Notes: a model not told the origin generated them from the letters alone. Numbered from the stretch's first letter, positions 50,834 through 60,425 are shown. The stretch: 64,000 nt of DNA from Jonesia quinghaiensis DSM 15701 (GCF_000423205.1 NZ_AUHN01000006.1:248001-312000); one strand, 5' to 3'. Made by a program: numbers and translations.

Positions 50834-51005
50834 TGCTTGATTTAGATGTTATGTGCCTGGCAATTGAAGCTGGACGGGTGATGCAATATGCATTCGGACA
50901 GGTGACACTAATTGATGATGGTTTTCGAGGACGTATAGTTTGTCGGGTTATGTTAGGTAGGTCGCTGGACGGGGCGAATTTTCTTAGTTTTCTGGCGACC
51001 AAGCC

Positions 51006-52307
51006 CTAGAACACCCACGAACTCATCGGGGCGTGCGGCCAACCAAATGCCGTCGATGCTGTGGCGAGTGCACGCGGGTTCACTGCGTGTACGAGGCCCG
51101 CTGAGGCCAGTGAGCTGAGCGATGTCCCGCCCAGATACACGGCACCAAGGTCACGAATACCGAGGGTAATATCCGGTGTCTCATCGGTGCGTTCAACGGT
51201 CGGTGTCCGCGAACCACTTGGCCCGTCGAAAGCGGACGCGATGAGTTTCCAGCGTCCTGCGTTTGATTCGATCAGGGTGTCGGTCACCTCCAACACAACC
51301 TCGACATCGCACGCATACTGGCGGCCTTCGAGGGCGGTCTTGAGATCGATGATTCGCGCCCACACGTTGTCAACGTGGTGCATCGTGATGGATCGGTTGT
51401 TTTCGAGGCGGGTCACGATTGGGTCGTCGATCGGCAGCATGAACGAATCGGTGTATCCGGTCAGGTCGAATTCGGTGATCACGGACCACAGTTTCCAAGA
51501 CGCGGCTGGGTCGAGAGCAACAACCTCACTGGTAGCCACGTGGCCATTGGGGCCGGTGTTTTCCCAGTTCAGTTCGCGATGGAACTTGGTGTATCCAACG
51601 GGCTCGCCGTCACGCAGGATCAGAACGATGCGGGTCGCCTCGCGAGTATTGGGTGGCGGGGCCACGGTGTGTAGGCGGGTGCGTAGTTCGTCGGCTTCGC
51701 GGGTGGCCCAGCCGGGTCGGTTGAGCCCGGTGCCGTTCACGCTGTGTCCGGCGCGCGCGTGGAGGACTTCGATGATGGGTATGTGTTGGTCGGGGTTGAA
51801 GAGTTCGATGCGGACGGTGAGTTCAGCGCCGTCGCCCGCTGGAGCCTCAATGAGCGGGCGCTGAGTAGCACCGCGCGGGATGCGGCAGCGCACGTCGTAG
51901 GCGGCGCGCCCGTACCCGAACCGCCCGTAGATTCCGGGTTCTGCCGCGAACAGGACCGAGATGGCTTCGTTCCGCTCGACACAGTCCGCGAAGTGCCGCT
52001 CAATGATCGCGCGCAGCAGTCCCTTGCGGCGGTGCTGTGGGTGCACGCCAACCCACGATAGGCCGGAGGTTGGCAGAGTCGCGCCTGGCACGTTGAACTG
52101 CGTGAATGCGTACGAGGTGTGGAAAGCGGCGATCTCTTGGTTCGGGTCGCGCACCACCACGGAGCGTTCGCTCGGGAACGGCTGCGTCTGGCGCAGAAAA
52201 TCTTCGAGCGACTGCGTGGACGGGAACGCCCACAGGGCGAATTCGTAGACTGCGCGCTTGTCCTCGGGCGTCATCGCGGTCACGGTGAAATTTTGTGGAA
52301 ATGGCAT
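51006..52307 (-). CDS. GNAT acetyltransferase, Eis-like
   Basis: 433 residues. N-terminal GNAT domain with acetyl-CoA loop VGVHPQHRRKGLLRAII (about 90-106) and EAISVLFAAEPGIYGRFGYGRAAYD; then a second GNAT-like part and a C-terminal SCP2-like domain, the three-part layout of Eis. Ends with a Phe carboxylate (SSWVF), which supplies the catalytic C-terminus in Eis. Such enzymes acetylate amines, including aminoglycosides. Sequence composition is host-like, in contrast to the island next to it. Confidence 0.85.
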   Translation of the reverse strand: MPFPQNFTVTAMTPEDKRAVYEFALWAFPSTQSLEDFLRQTQPFPSERSVVVRDPNQEIAAFHTSYAFTQFNVPGATLPTSGLSWVGVHPQHRRKGLLRAIIERHFADCVERNEAISVLFAAEPGIYGRFGYGRAAYDVRCRIPRGATQRPLIEAPAGDGAELTVRIELFNPDQHIPIIEVLHARAGHSVNGTGLNRPGWATREADELRTRLHTVAPPPNTREATRIVLILRDGEPVGYTKFHRELNWENTGPNGHVATSEVVALDPAASWKLWSVITEFDLTGYTDSFMLPIDDPIVTRLENNRSITMHHVDNVWARIIDLKTALEGRQYACDVEVVLEVTDTLIESNAGRWKLIASAFDGPSGSRTPTVERTDETPDITLGIRDLGAVYLGGTSLSSLASAGLVHAVNPRALATASTAFGWPHAPMSSWVF

Positions 52308-52371
52308 GGCACAACACCATCAGTTTCTTTGAGTTGGTGCAATTGTTTTTGCTGCTGTGCAGCGCTTTGAT

Positions 52372-53451
52372 TTACGACGAGATGGTCGCGTTCGCCTGCA
52401 TCAGCGCGGTCACGCCCGTGTGGTCTCCTTGAACAAGAATGGACGTGACAGCGGTGTCTTTCCAGCGTTTGAGCCCCTGAGCGATTCGGTCCACTGGGCC
52501 TACTAAAGCGACGTCGTCGATCAACTCGAGCGGGATCAACTCTGCTGCCTTGGCCTTGTCGCTGGGACGTCCGGTTTGGTACAGGGCTGCCACATCGTCG
52601 CAAATCTCGCCGTAGCCGAGGCGTTCCACCGCCGAGCGGTGGAAGTTAGCCGACTTGGCGCCCATTCCGCCGATGTAGAGCGCGAAGAACGGGCGGATTG
52701 TGGCGAGGGCGTCGTCGAGGTTGTCGTTCGCGACCACGGGTACGGTGGCGCTGACCTCGAACTGTTCTGCCGGTGTGAGGTCGCCGCTGCGGCGGTCGAA
52801 CCCGTCCTCTAGCAGTTCACGGAACTGGCCGTCCAAGCGTGGGGAGTAGAACAGCGGGAGCCATCCATCGCAGATTTCGGCGGCCAAAGCAATGTTCTTC
52901 GGCCCCTCAGCGGCAAGATGGATGGGCAAATCACTCCGCAACGGATGCACCGTCGACTTCAACGCTTTGCCCAACCCAACAATCCCACGCTCGCGCGCAT
53001 CGGCATCGTCCTTGGCACCTAAAGGCAGCGAATAGAAACGTCCCTGATGCTCCACAGGGCGCTCCCTGCGAAACACCTGCCGCACAATATCAACATACTC
53101 ACGCGTGCGAGCCAACGGGCGAGCATATGGCTGCCCATACCAACCCTCAACCACCTGCGGCCCAGAAACACCCAAGCCCATCACAAACCGGCCACCCGAC
53201 AAATGATCCATGGTCAACGCCGCCATGGCAGCAGCAGTCGGGGTACGCGCACTCAACTGCATCACCGCTGTCCCTAACCGCACAGTGCTGGTCGAAGCCC
53301 CCCACCAGGCAAGCGGAGTGAGAGCATCAGACCCATACGCCTCTGACGTCCACACCGAATCAAGACCAGCTTGTTCAGCGCTCTTCACCGCCTCCACCAT
53401 GCCAAGCGGTGGACCAGCCTGCCAATACCCTGCGTTAATACCGATGCGCAT
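52372..53451 (-). CDS. LLM-class F420-dependent oxidoreductase
   Basis: 359 residues, luciferase-like TIM barrel. N-terminal MRIGINAGYW, AEQAGLDSVWTSEAYGSDA, VRLGTAVMQLSARTP, MDHLSGGRFVMGLGVSGPQV (the family fingerprint), and LPIHLAAEGPKNIALAAEICDGWLP. Uses reduced F420 rather than FMN in actinobacteria; substrate unknown. GAGGAGTCAC precedes the ATG. Confidence 0.92.
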   Translation of the reverse strand: MRIGINAGYWQAGPPLGMVEAVKSAEQAGLDSVWTSEAYGSDALTPLAWWGASTSTVRLGTAVMQLSARTPTAAAMAALTMDHLSGGRFVMGLGVSGPQVVEGWYGQPYARPLARTREYVDIVRQVFRRERPVEHQGRFYSLPLGAKDDADARERGIVGLGKALKSTVHPLRSDLPIHLAAEGPKNIALAAEICDGWLPLFYSPRLDGQFRELLEDGFDRRSGDLTPAEQFEVSATVPVVANDNLDDALATIRPFFALYIGGMGAKSANFHRSAVERLGYGEICDDVAALYQTGRPSDKAKAAELIPLELIDDVALVGPVDRIAQGLKRWKDTAVTSILVQGDHTGVTALMQANATISS

Positions 53452-53487
53452 GTGACTCCTCGTCGTTGAGTGATCAGTCCCGCCATC

Positions 53488-54483
53488 CTAACGTGGGTTC
53501 TGGCGCTCGCGATCGATGATGGTGTTGATGAGGCCTGCCGGAGTTGATGCGTCATGTGTGGTGATGACATAGCGGCGTCCCCCCGTGCGGCGTAGATCAA
53601 GCGCTGTTCCAGAACGCACAATAAGTCCCACTGAACCATCTCGGCCAGTACGCCACCCCCAGCCACCAAAGTCGCGCAGGGGGGATACTGAGGCGACGTC
53701 CGCAGTTTCTATTTCCTCGTGGGGAATGTGCAAGGTGATCAGTCTGCTCACAGATCGCACAGTGACACCTTGGGAGTCAACTCGGATATCCCACGCCAAA
53801 AAAGTCATGCAAACAACTACCAGCAGAGCGGGCATGACCAAGAGGCCCCAAGCCTGCATCAGCAGTGAGAGGGCACACGCAACAAGGATGCTCCCCATTG
53901 CAATCCAGATGCTCGTACCAGCGAATTGGCGCGATACCCATACGCCGGTTTCCGCGTCTGACAGTGCTACACGTGGAGCTGCTGTTGCGGGTAACACTAC
54001 GGCTGGGTTGTGTGGTTCGCGGGGCAAGGTGAAGGCAAGAGCGACTCCCAGCGCAGCGCCGAAAACGGTTGCTAAACCGATTGGAATGCTCGGAAAAGAC
54101 AGGGTAGAGGGATCAGAAACGCCACGGGCTGCATGTGCCGTACTGACAGGGATGCTCGCAAGTAAGAAGGCGAGAACAGTGTTGGTAATAACACCCATGC
54201 GCCGTGTTGATACGTCTGCGCCGAGTACCATTGTGATCCAACCAATTCCCACCACAACAATGACGCCAACAATGGTTATGGTGGCAGTCAGTTCTGTCAG
54301 GCTGCCAAATCTGTCCGGGCCATCAAAGCTCCAGTGGAGAGGGACGCGTTGGGGGATTTCTAGGCGCCAGAGCCAGGGCAGGACTGCACCGAGATTGAGG
54401 ACTGCTACCGGCAGAGCGAAAGTCCACAGGATCTGACGGGTGCTGATCGGGGCGTTTCGAGAGGTTGGGGCAGATCTGCTCAT
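53488..54483 (-). CDS. DUF1648-domain multi-pass membrane protein
   Basis: 331 residues with about six membrane helices. The N-terminal part contains VPLHWSFDGPDRFGS, the P-x-H-[WF]-[NS]-xxGxPD-type signature of DUF1648. Later there is a soluble PH-like part (VDSQGVTVRSVSRLITLHIP...). Such proteins commonly lie beside YtrA-type GntR regulators; here it overlaps the regulator gene by 4 bases (ATGA). A function in envelope stress is plausible but unproven. Confidence 0.8.
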   Translation of the reverse strand: MSRSAPTSRNAPISTRQILWTFALPVAVLNLGAVLPWLWRLEIPQRVPLHWSFDGPDRFGSLTELTATITIVGVIVVVGIGWITMVLGADVSTRRMGVITNTVLAFLLASIPVSTAHAARGVSDPSTLSFPSIPIGLATVFGAALGVALAFTLPREPHNPAVVLPATAAPRVALSDAETGVWVSRQFAGTSIWIAMGSILVACALSLLMQAWGLLVMPALLVVVCMTFLAWDIRVDSQGVTVRSVSRLITLHIPHEEIETADVASVSPLRDFGGWGWRTGRDGSVGLIVRSGTALDLRRTGGRRYVITTHDASTPAGLINTIIDRERQNPR

Positions 54484-54833
54484 GCCAAGGCCTCCTTCAC
54501 TAAGGACACCACAATATGTGGCGCCAGATGGGCCTGATGTGCTTGAGTGACCAGTGCTGCGACTGCCTCGGTGACTTCACGAGGAACGGCTTGTGCCTGG
54601 TTGGAAACGAGTGCTCCGCGTCCGCGGCGTAACTCAATCTGCCCTTCATCGCGAAGCATCTGGTAGGCATGGAGCACAGTGTGGAGGTTGACGTCGAGAG
54701 CGCCGGCTACTTCACGGGCCGGAGGTAGCCGGTCACCTGCGGCGAGGTTTCCTTGCAAAATAGCGATACGGATCTGATGGGCGAGTTGCTCAAAGATCGG
54801 TTCACTCGAGGTTGTGTCAACGCGGAACAGCAT
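54480..54833 (-). CDS. GntR-family (YtrA-type) transcriptional regulator
   Basis: 117 residues: a winged-helix domain (PIFEQLAHQIRIAILQGNLAAGDRLPPAREVAGALDVNLHTVLHAYQMLRDEGQIELRRGRGALV) and a short helical C-terminus of about 35 residues in place of an effector domain, as in YtrA. It probably represses its own operon with the DUF1648 gene through the inverted repeat upstream. Confidence 0.9.
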   Translation of the reverse strand: MLFRVDTTSSEPIFEQLAHQIRIAILQGNLAAGDRLPPAREVAGALDVNLHTVLHAYQMLRDEGQIELRRGRGALVSNQAQAVPREVTEAVAALVTQAHQAHLAPHIVVSLVKEALA

Positions 54834-54842
54834 CCTGCAATA

Positions 54843-54869
54843 ATAGTTGTTCTACAGAAACTAAAACAA
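54843..54869. promoter_or_regulatory. Putative operator of the GntR operon
   Basis: AGTTGTTCTA (54843-54852) and TAAAACAAGT (54860-54869) form an 8/10 inverted repeat centred 23 bases upstream of the regulator start, a usual place for autorepression. Confidence 0.45.
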
Positions 54870-54934
54870 GTTGCTGTGTGTTTTGCGAGCATGCGAACTA
54901 TATCGCCTACCTACTCGAGCTCCTCGCGATGCTG

Positions 54935-55513
54935 CTAGATGAAAATTGCAGGGTCCTCACAGTGCTCAACGATGGGAGCTGCTGCTGGCCGTTTCTTGAT
55001 TTGTGCAGGGACACCCACGGCGACTGCATGGGAGGGGACATCCTTCACCACAACAGCGTTCGCCCCAATTTGAGCATGGTCACCCACCCAAATAGGCCCA
55101 AGAACCTTCGCGCCTGCCCCGATCACTGCACCTTCACCGATGGTGGGGTGCCGCTTTCCATGAGTCATGGAGCGCCCACCGAGAGTCACACCATGGAAAA
55201 GGGTCACATCATTACCGACCACCGCGGTTTCGCCAATCACCACACCCATTCCGTGATCAATAAAGATCCTGCGCCCAAGAACAGCACCTGGGTGTATTTC
55301 AATGCCAGTCAACGACCGCGTCAATTGCGATAACAGCCTGGCTAAAAGTTTGAGTGGCTTCTTCTGCCACAGCGCATGAGTCAAGCGATGAGACCACAAA
55401 GCATGCAAGCCAGGGTAACCCAGCACAATCTCAAGGCGGCTTCGCGCTGCAGGGTCACGATCGCGAGCAGCCTGAAGGTCCTCGGCAAGGAGCTTTCGAG
55501 CAGAGAGTGTCAC
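54935..55513 (-). CDS. cysE: Serine O-acetyltransferase
   Basis: 192 residues. Acetylates serine for cysteine synthesis. Left-handed beta-helix hexapeptide repeats: [43 protein letters not shown], with active His in DHGMG; then [23 protein letters not shown]. The C-terminus ends AIFI, and the terminal Ile fits the tail that binds the CysK active site. GTG start with AAGGA. It follows cysK on the same strand across a hairpin. Confidence 0.95.
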   Translation of the reverse strand: MTLSARKLLAEDLQAARDRDPAARSRLEIVLGYPGLHALWSHRLTHALWQKKPLKLLARLLSQLTRSLTGIEIHPGAVLGRRIFIDHGMGVVIGETAVVGNDVTLFHGVTLGGRSMTHGKRHPTIGEGAVIGAGAKVLGPIWVGDHAQIGANAVVVKDVPSHAVAVGVPAQIKKRPAAAPIVEHCEDPAIFI

Positions 55514-55581
55514 AAGGGGTCCTTCAGTGGGGAGCGATCAGGACAATCAGGAACAAGACAACCTGGCATCGTGAAACAGCA

Positions 55582-55619
55582 AGGTGCGGGGCGGGCGAGA
55601 ACGCCCAACCCGCCCCGCA
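55582..55619 (-). terminator. GC-rich hairpin between cysK and cysE
   Basis: GTGCGGGGCGGG and its complement form a 12-bp stem enclosing a smaller GGGCG/CGCCC pairing, directly after the cysK stop. No T-run; likely a partial attenuator or mRNA stabiliser. Confidence 0.55.
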
Positions 55620-55625
55620 CACCTA

Positions 55626-56561
55626 CTAGTCGAGCAAATCTGCGTACAAAATGGAGGACAAGTAGCGCTCACCGAAGGATGGAATGATCACAACGATGTT
55701 TTTGCCATCGTTTTCGGGCCGGGCGCCAACCTGAAGCGCGGCAGCAATGGCAGCACCTGAGGAAATGCCGACAAGCAGCCCCTCTTCCTTGGCGGCGCGG
55801 CGTGCAAACTCAACGGCAGTGTCTGCGTTGATGTCGACAACCTCGTTGTAGATCTCGGTGTCAAGGATTTCAGGTACGAAGTTCGCGCCAATACCTTGGA
55901 TCTTGTGTGGACCAGGTGCGCCCCCATTGAGGATGGCTGATTCTTCAGGCTCAACGGCGATAACCTGAATCTCAGGTTTGCGTTCCTTGAGGTACTGGCC
56001 AGCACCAGAGATTGTGCCACCGGTACCGATGCCTGCAACAAGGATGTCAACTTCACCGTCGGTGTCAGTCCAGATCTCAGGACCAGTTGTCGCCTTGTGG
56101 ATTTCGAGGTTTGCACGGTTGGCGAACTGACGCGCCAAAATGGCGCCTGGGCGCTCAGAAACAACCTTGTTAGCCTCGTCAACTGCGCCCTTCATGCCGC
56201 CGGAGCCAGGTGTCAAAATGAGTTCTGCACCAAAGGCGCGCAAAAGAGCGCGGCGTTCTTTAGACATGGTTTCAGGCATAGTCAACACAACGTTGTACCC
56301 ACGTGCGGCGCCAACCATAGCCAAAGCAATACCGGTGTTGCCCGAAGTGGCTTCGACTAGGGTGCCACCTGGCTTGAGTTCGCCTGATTCTTCAGCGGCG
56401 TCCACAATTGCTACGCCGATGCGGTCCTTCACGGAGTTAGCAGGGTTGTAGAACTCCAACTTGGCGAGGATGTTTGCGCCGATTCCCTCAGTGAGGCGGT
56501 TCAGTCGAACAAGGGGGGTGTTGCCAACAAGCTTGGTGACGTCATCATAAACGCGTGCCAT
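55626..56561 (-). CDS. cysK: Cysteine synthase A (O-acetylserine sulfhydrylase)
   Basis: 311 residues. PLP enzyme: [14 protein letters not shown]-Lys in [11 protein letters not shown] (about residue 44), the substrate loop [13 protein letters not shown] and the phosphate-cradle GTGGTISG. Uses sulfide with O-acetylserine. The ATG at 56561 follows AGAGGA; a longer open frame upstream is not conserved. A terminator-like hairpin lies about 110 bases upstream in its leader. Confidence 0.95.
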   Translation of the reverse strand: MARVYDDVTKLVGNTPLVRLNRLTEGIGANILAKLEFYNPANSVKDRIGVAIVDAAEESGELKPGGTLVEATSGNTGIALAMVGAARGYNVVLTMPETMSKERRALLRAFGAELILTPGSGGMKGAVDEANKVVSERPGAILARQFANRANLEIHKATTGPEIWTDTDGEVDILVAGIGTGGTISGAGQYLKERKPEIQVIAVEPEESAILNGGAPGPHKIQGIGANFVPEILDTEIYNEVVDINADTAVEFARRAAKEEGLLVGISSGAAIAAALQVGARPENDGKNIVVIIPSFGERYLSSILYADLLD

Positions 56562-56682
56562 GGTGTCCTCTTCTACAGACGGTTTGTGTGGAGTAAGGCC
56601 TTTGCGGGCCTGGCGCGCCGAGGAAAGTGTGTGGTGGTTGGCTGTCTGCCGCTGCTCACACAAGAAACTAGGCGCAAGAAAA

Positions 56683-56722
56683 AGAGCATTGACTGCCGAC
56701 AGCAACGCCGGATCAATGCTCT
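56683..56722 (-). terminator. Intrinsic terminator in the cysK 5' leader
   Basis: On the minus strand, AGAGCATTGA (56722-56713) pairs with TCAATGCTCT (56692-56683), 20-nt loop, followed by TTTTCTT. It points toward cysK, about 110 bases before the start codon, so it may be an attenuator or end a transcript from upstream. Confidence 0.6.
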
Positions 56723-57011
56723 ACAGACAGCAACAGGGGAGTGGAAGTAGGAGAAGGCGCGTACGGTAGTGGCGGTTGGTGCTCACAACGCTTCCTTTCT
56801 CCTCGTGGCGACGGCTCTGGACGGATGGGGGAATCGATTCCCGCCGTCACAGTCCGCGTGGGTTGCATGTGTGCGTGTCCATGCACCGCCGCACGTCCAT
56901 ATACTGCTGGACTCTACGAGCGTCTCATGCATTTGTCCAGCGCGCACCCGTATGACGAGACCTTGTTTAACACTGCGCAACACAGGCGATGCGCAGGAAT
57001 GATGGCAACAA

Positions 57012-57037
57012 AAAAGAGGACCCGAAGGTCCTCTTTC
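57012..57037 (-). terminator. Terminator of tRNA-Gly
   Basis: AAAGAGGACC/GGTCCTCTTT with a four-base loop, followed on the minus strand by a T-run. Confidence 0.85.
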
Positions 57038-57041
57038 TTTA

Positions 57042-57115
57042 TGGAGCGGGCGACGAGAATCGAACTCGCGTCATTAGTTTGGAAGACTAAGGCTTTACCA
57101 TTAAGCTACGCCCGC
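57042..57115 (-). tRNA. tRNA-Gly (anticodon UCC)
   Basis: Minus strand: acceptor GCGGGCG/CGCCCGC, anticodon loop CTTCCAA (UCC), T-arm GCGAGTTCGATTCTCGT, discriminator T, CCA encoded at 57044-57042. Confidence 0.95.
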
Positions 57116-57416
57116 AGTGCTCTTCTATTCTAGGTAACTGAGGCCAGATGTCAAAATCTCAGCGTGTGATGCGCGTCTCCTGCCAGCGCAGATGGGTTCT
57201 GTGAGCGGCGAGGAGATGAAGCAGGCTCATCGCTCTTACTCATCCTGCCAGCGCCCTTCACGGGCTTACAAAGCGCGTCAGGTGTCCCGCAGTGACGAGA
57301 AGTGACACAATGGCGTAGGATTTTCCAGTTGGCCGCATGAAAATTCCGGCCACCTACCAAGGATTGACCAGACCTGCCGAATATCCGGCACCACGCAATA
57401 GTTGGAGACCATCGAA
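57116..57416. other. Region between tRNA-Gly and tig (no gene)
   Basis: 301 bases containing the divergent promoters of tRNA-Gly and tig. Small GC hairpins (GGCCG/CGGCC around 57333-57352; GCCG/CCGGC around 57377-57390) lie in the tig leader. No RNA family recognised. Confidence 0.5.
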
Positions 57417-58763
57417 GTGAAGAGCACCGTCGAGACCCTAGACCCGACTAAGGCCAAGCTGACGGTCGAGGTGGAGTACGACGAGCTCCAGCCAGCGATC
57501 GAGCACGCCTACACCCACATCGCCCAGGACATCAGCATCCCTGGCTTCCGTAAGGGCAAGGTTCCACCACGCATCATTGACCAGCGTGTCGGCCGCGCAG
57601 CAGTTCTGGAGCACGCAGTCAACGAAGCCATGCCAGGCTTCTACCGTGACGCACTGGCACAGTCAGAGTTGCGCCCCCTCGGACAGCCATCAGTTGAGGT
57701 CACCAAGGTTCCTCTGGGTGATGACGACAAAGGCAACTTAGAATTCGTTGTCGAACTCGAAGTTCGCCCCGAGTTTGAATTGCCAGAACTTGACGGTCTG
57801 ACCTTGCAGGTCCCCAACATCGAGGTAAGCGACGAAGACCTCCAGGGCCGCTTGGACGCACTGCGCGAGCGTTTCGGCACCCTCGTGGGGGTTGACCGCC
57901 CAGCCCAGACCGGTGACTTTGTTGTCATTGACCTCACCGCCAAGATCGGCGAAGAGACTGTTGACTCCGTCTCTGGCGTGTCATACGAGATCGGTTCAGG
58001 CAACATGCTTGAAGGTCTTGACGAGGCACTGACTGGCCTGTCATCAGAAGAAACCACCACATTCACTGCACCTCTTGCTGGTGGAGAGCGCGCCGGCGAA
58101 GACGCAACCGTCACCGTCACCGCGACTGCCATCAAGGAACGCCAGCTTCCTGATGCAGACGACGACTTCGCGCAAATGGCTTCAGAGTTCGACACTCTCG
58201 AAGAGCTCACCGAGGACCTGCGCGAGCAAGCACGCAACGCAGCTGCATCAAACCAAGCAGTGGCAGCACGTGACCTGCTTGTTGAAGAACTCAACAAGGT
58301 TGAGTTCCCACTGCCAGCAGGGGTCATCGAAGCCGAAGTGAACCGTCACCTCGAGGGCGAAGGTCGCCTCGAAGATGACGAGCACCGCGCAGAGGTAACC
58401 GACGAGACCGAAAAGGCACTCAAGAACCAGCTTCTTCTTGACACACTTGCAGAGAAGCTCGAGATCAAGGTTGCACAGCAGGAACTGCTGGACTACTTGG
58501 TAAGTGCCTCACGTCAATACGGTATGGACCCACAGCAGTTCATCACCACACTGGACCAGCAGGGTCAGATTCCTGCCATGGTCGGTGAAGTCGCACGTTC
58601 CAAGTCACTTGCTGTCGCATTGCGCTCCATTGAGGTCAAGGACGAAGACGGTAACGTCATCGACTTGTCCGAGTTCATTGGTTCCGATGAGGACGACGCT
58701 GCTGCTGAAGCCATTGCAGAAGCTGCTCAGCAGGCAGCTGAAGGCGACTCCGAAGAAAAGTAG
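57417..58763 (+). CDS. tig: Trigger factor (ribosome-associated chaperone and PPIase)
   Basis: 448 residues. N-terminal ribosome-binding domain with the signature GFRKGKVPPRII (about 47-58, the GFRxGxxP loop), middle FKBP-type PPIase (TGDFVVIDLTAKIGEETVD...), and C-terminal helical arms (LREQARNAAASNQAVAARDLLVEELN). Ends in an acidic Ala/Glu tail. The GTG at 57417 fits the common N-terminus MKSTVETL; a TTG at 57402 is also open. The order tig-clpP-clpP-clpX is conserved in actinobacteria. Confidence 0.95.
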   Translation: MKSTVETLDPTKAKLTVEVEYDELQPAIEHAYTHIAQDISIPGFRKGKVPPRIIDQRVGRAAVLEHAVNEAMPGFYRDALAQSELRPLGQPSVEVTKVPLGDDDKGNLEFVVELEVRPEFELPELDGLTLQVPNIEVSDEDLQGRLDALRERFGTLVGVDRPAQTGDFVVIDLTAKIGEETVDSVSGVSYEIGSGNMLEGLDEALTGLSSEETTTFTAPLAGGERAGEDATVTVTATAIKERQLPDADDDFAQMASEFDTLEELTEDLREQARNAAASNQAVAARDLLVEELNKVEFPLPAGVIEAEVNRHLEGEGRLEDDEHRAEVTDETEKALKNQLLLDTLAEKLEIKVAQQELLDYLVSASRQYGMDPQQFITTLDQQGQIPAMVGEVARSKSLAVALRSIEVKDEDGNVIDLSEFIGSDEDDAAAEAIAEAAQQAAEGDSEEK

Positions 58764-58823
58764 TTCGTTAGCGGACCATGAAGCCTGACCTTGCCCCGCT
58801 ATTGCGAGGTCAAGCTTTGTCCA

Positions 58824-58882
58824 AGAATGGCTCCTTGAGTAGGCGACTGGTGCAAACCAGTTCTCCCTCGAGGAGCCATTCT
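58824..58882. promoter_or_regulatory. Structured intergenic element between tig and clpP1
   Basis: AGAATGGCTCCT (58824-58835) pairs with AGGAGCCATTCT (58871-58882), enclosing a second hairpin ACTGGTgcaaACCAGT. No T-run. It might be a terminator of tig or a binding site for a regulator of the clp operon. Confidence 0.5.
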
Positions 58883-59039
58883 GCTCTCCTGAACTTTGTT
58901 GGCAGAGTCCGAGCATTTGCACCCTGTGGGCGCTGTGCGCCTTGAGCGAAACCACGCAATTCAGGGAGTGAATCATTGACTGGACGCGTTAAGGTCAAGG
59001 CAGCACGAGAACCACAACCATCCTGAATGAGGAGACAGC

Positions 59040-59663
59040 GTGAACGAGCAGATGCCTCAGGGCGCCCAAGGTGAGGGCAGCGGATTCGCACTCAACGACA
59101 GCATCTTCAACCGGCTGCTCAAGGAACGGATCATCTGGCTCGGCTCGGAGGTGCGTGATGAGAACGCCAACGCGATCTGTGCACAGATGCTCCTGCTAGC
59201 AGCAGAGGACCCTGAGAAGGATATCTTCCTCTACATCAACTCGCCTGGCGGATCAATTACCGCAGGTATGGCGATTTACGACACCATGCAGTTCATTAAG
59301 CCAGATGTTGTGACTGTAGCAATGGGTATGGCCGCATCAATGGGGCAGTTCCTCCTGTCATCAGGTGCAAAGGGCAAGCGTTTCGCAACCCCTCACGCCC
59401 GTGTCATGATGCACCAACCTTCTGGTGGAATCGGCGGTACAGCAACAGACATTCGCATCAATGCGCAACTCATCTTGCACATGAAGCGGGTTCTTGCAGA
59501 CCTCATCGCTGAGCAAACTGGTAAGACTCCTGAGCAAATCAATACTGATTCAGACCGCGACCGGTGGTTTACTGCACAGGAAGCACTTGAGTACGGGTTC
59601 ATCGACCACATTGTTGAACACGCAGGGTCGATCTCCGGATCCAAGCCTGTCGTTGAAAACTGA
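59040..59663 (+). CDS. clpP1: ATP-dependent Clp protease proteolytic subunit 1
   Basis: 207 residues. Serine protease ring subunit: [17 protein letters not shown], catalytic Ser in [11 protein letters not shown], His in [11 protein letters not shown], and Asp in STDSDRD-type segment ([11 protein letters not shown]). GTG start with GAGGAGACAGC. It works as a hetero-tetradecamer with ClpP2 and an AAA+ unfoldase. Translation is followed 27 bases later by clpP2. Confidence 0.95.
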   Translation: MNEQMPQGAQGEGSGFALNDSIFNRLLKERIIWLGSEVRDENANAICAQMLLLAAEDPEKDIFLYINSPGGSITAGMAIYDTMQFIKPDVVTVAMGMAASMGQFLLSSGAKGKRFATPHARVMMHQPSGGIGGTATDIRINAQLILHMKRVLADLIAEQTGKTPEQINTDSDRDRWFTAQEALEYGFIDHIVEHAGSISGSKPVVEN

Positions 59664-59690
59664 TCCCGCCACGTTAAGGAGACCCAACCC

Positions 59691-60401
59691 ATGAGCCAAG
59701 AATCCCAGTTCATCGCGGCGGCACAACGTCTGGCAGGACCAGGCTTCGGCTACCCTCACGCCGGTGCCGCTTCACCGTCATCACGGTACGTTTTGCCTCA
59801 ATTCGAGGAGCGCACCGCCTACGGGTTTAAACGTCAAGACCCTTACACCAAACTCTTCGAAGACCGCATTATCTTCCTCGGTGTTCAGGTTGATGACGCG
59901 TCAGCTGACGACGTCATGGCCCAGCTATTGGTCCTTGAATCGCAGGAACCCAACCGCGACATCATTTTGTACATCAACTCACCCGGTGGCTCCTTCACCG
60001 CGATGACTGCCATCTACGACACCATGCAGTACATCACCTCTGAGGTGCAGACTGTATGCCTAGGTCAAGCTGCATCATCAGCTGCTGTACTTCTCGCAGC
60101 AGGTGCGCCAGGTAAGCGACTTGCCTTGCCAAATGCACGAGTTCTGATCCACCAGCCCAGCCTTTCAGGTGGTGGATACGCTCAAGCATCTGACATTGAG
60201 ATCCACGCGAATGAAATCTTGCGTATGCGTGAATGGCTGGAAAGCACCCTAGCCGTTCACACGGGCAAAGACATCGAAGAGATCCGCAACGACATCGAGC
60301 GTGACAAGATCCTGTCAGCCCAGGAATCTGTCGCCTACGGTCTTGTTGACCAAGTCCTCGAGTCGCGCAAGGCGAAGAAGATCGCTCAAGCCCAGAGTTG
60401 A
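59691..60401 (+). CDS. clpP2: ATP-dependent Clp protease proteolytic subunit 2
   Basis: 236 residues, with an N-terminal extension of about 35 residues before the ClpP fold (relative to ClpP1). Catalytic Ser in [12 protein letters not shown], His in [12 protein letters not shown], Asp in [21 protein letters not shown]-type spacing aside, TTAAGGAGACC precedes the ATG. It pairs with ClpP1 in a mixed ring, as in other actinobacteria. Confidence 0.95.
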   Translation: MSQESQFIAAAQRLAGPGFGYPHAGAASPSSRYVLPQFEERTAYGFKRQDPYTKLFEDRIIFLGVQVDDASADDVMAQLLVLESQEPNRDIILYINSPGGSFTAMTAIYDTMQYITSEVQTVCLGQAASSAAVLLAAGAPGKRLALPNARVLIHQPSLSGGGYAQASDIEIHANEILRMREWLESTLAVHTGKDIEEIRNDIERDKILSAQESVAYGLVDQVLESRKAKKIAQAQS

Positions 60402-60425
60402 CGCGTATCACGGAAATATTTCATG

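Larger units (their letters stand above)
50685..51005. other. RiPP-cluster upstream region (no gene)
   Basis: 321 bases between the exporter start and the stop of the Eis-like gene. It holds a candidate promoter and a 19-bp inverted repeat. Short open frames on both strands at 50808-51009 show no family resemblance and share the inverted repeat, so I treat them as chance. Confidence 0.7.
56562..57041. other. cysK leader and tRNA-Gly downstream region (no gene)
   Basis: 480 bases without a supported gene. It holds the cysK leader hairpin (56683-56722) and the tRNA-Gly terminator. A GTG-initiated frame of 26 codons on the minus strand ends 12 bases before the cysK ATG; it has no Cys and no visible ribosome-binding site, so I do not call it a leader peptide. 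Confidence 0.6.

Noticed and set aside
50808-51009. Overlapping 64-codon frames on both strands at the right edge of the RiPP island
   Set aside because: No family resemblance, no ribosome-binding site, and both overlap the 19-bp inverted repeat; most likely chance frames.
56859-57133. Plus-strand frame starting with a Cys-rich MCACPC, resembling a cysteine leader peptide
   Set aside because: It is on the strand opposite to cysK and runs into the antisense of tRNA-Gly; it cannot attenuate cysK.
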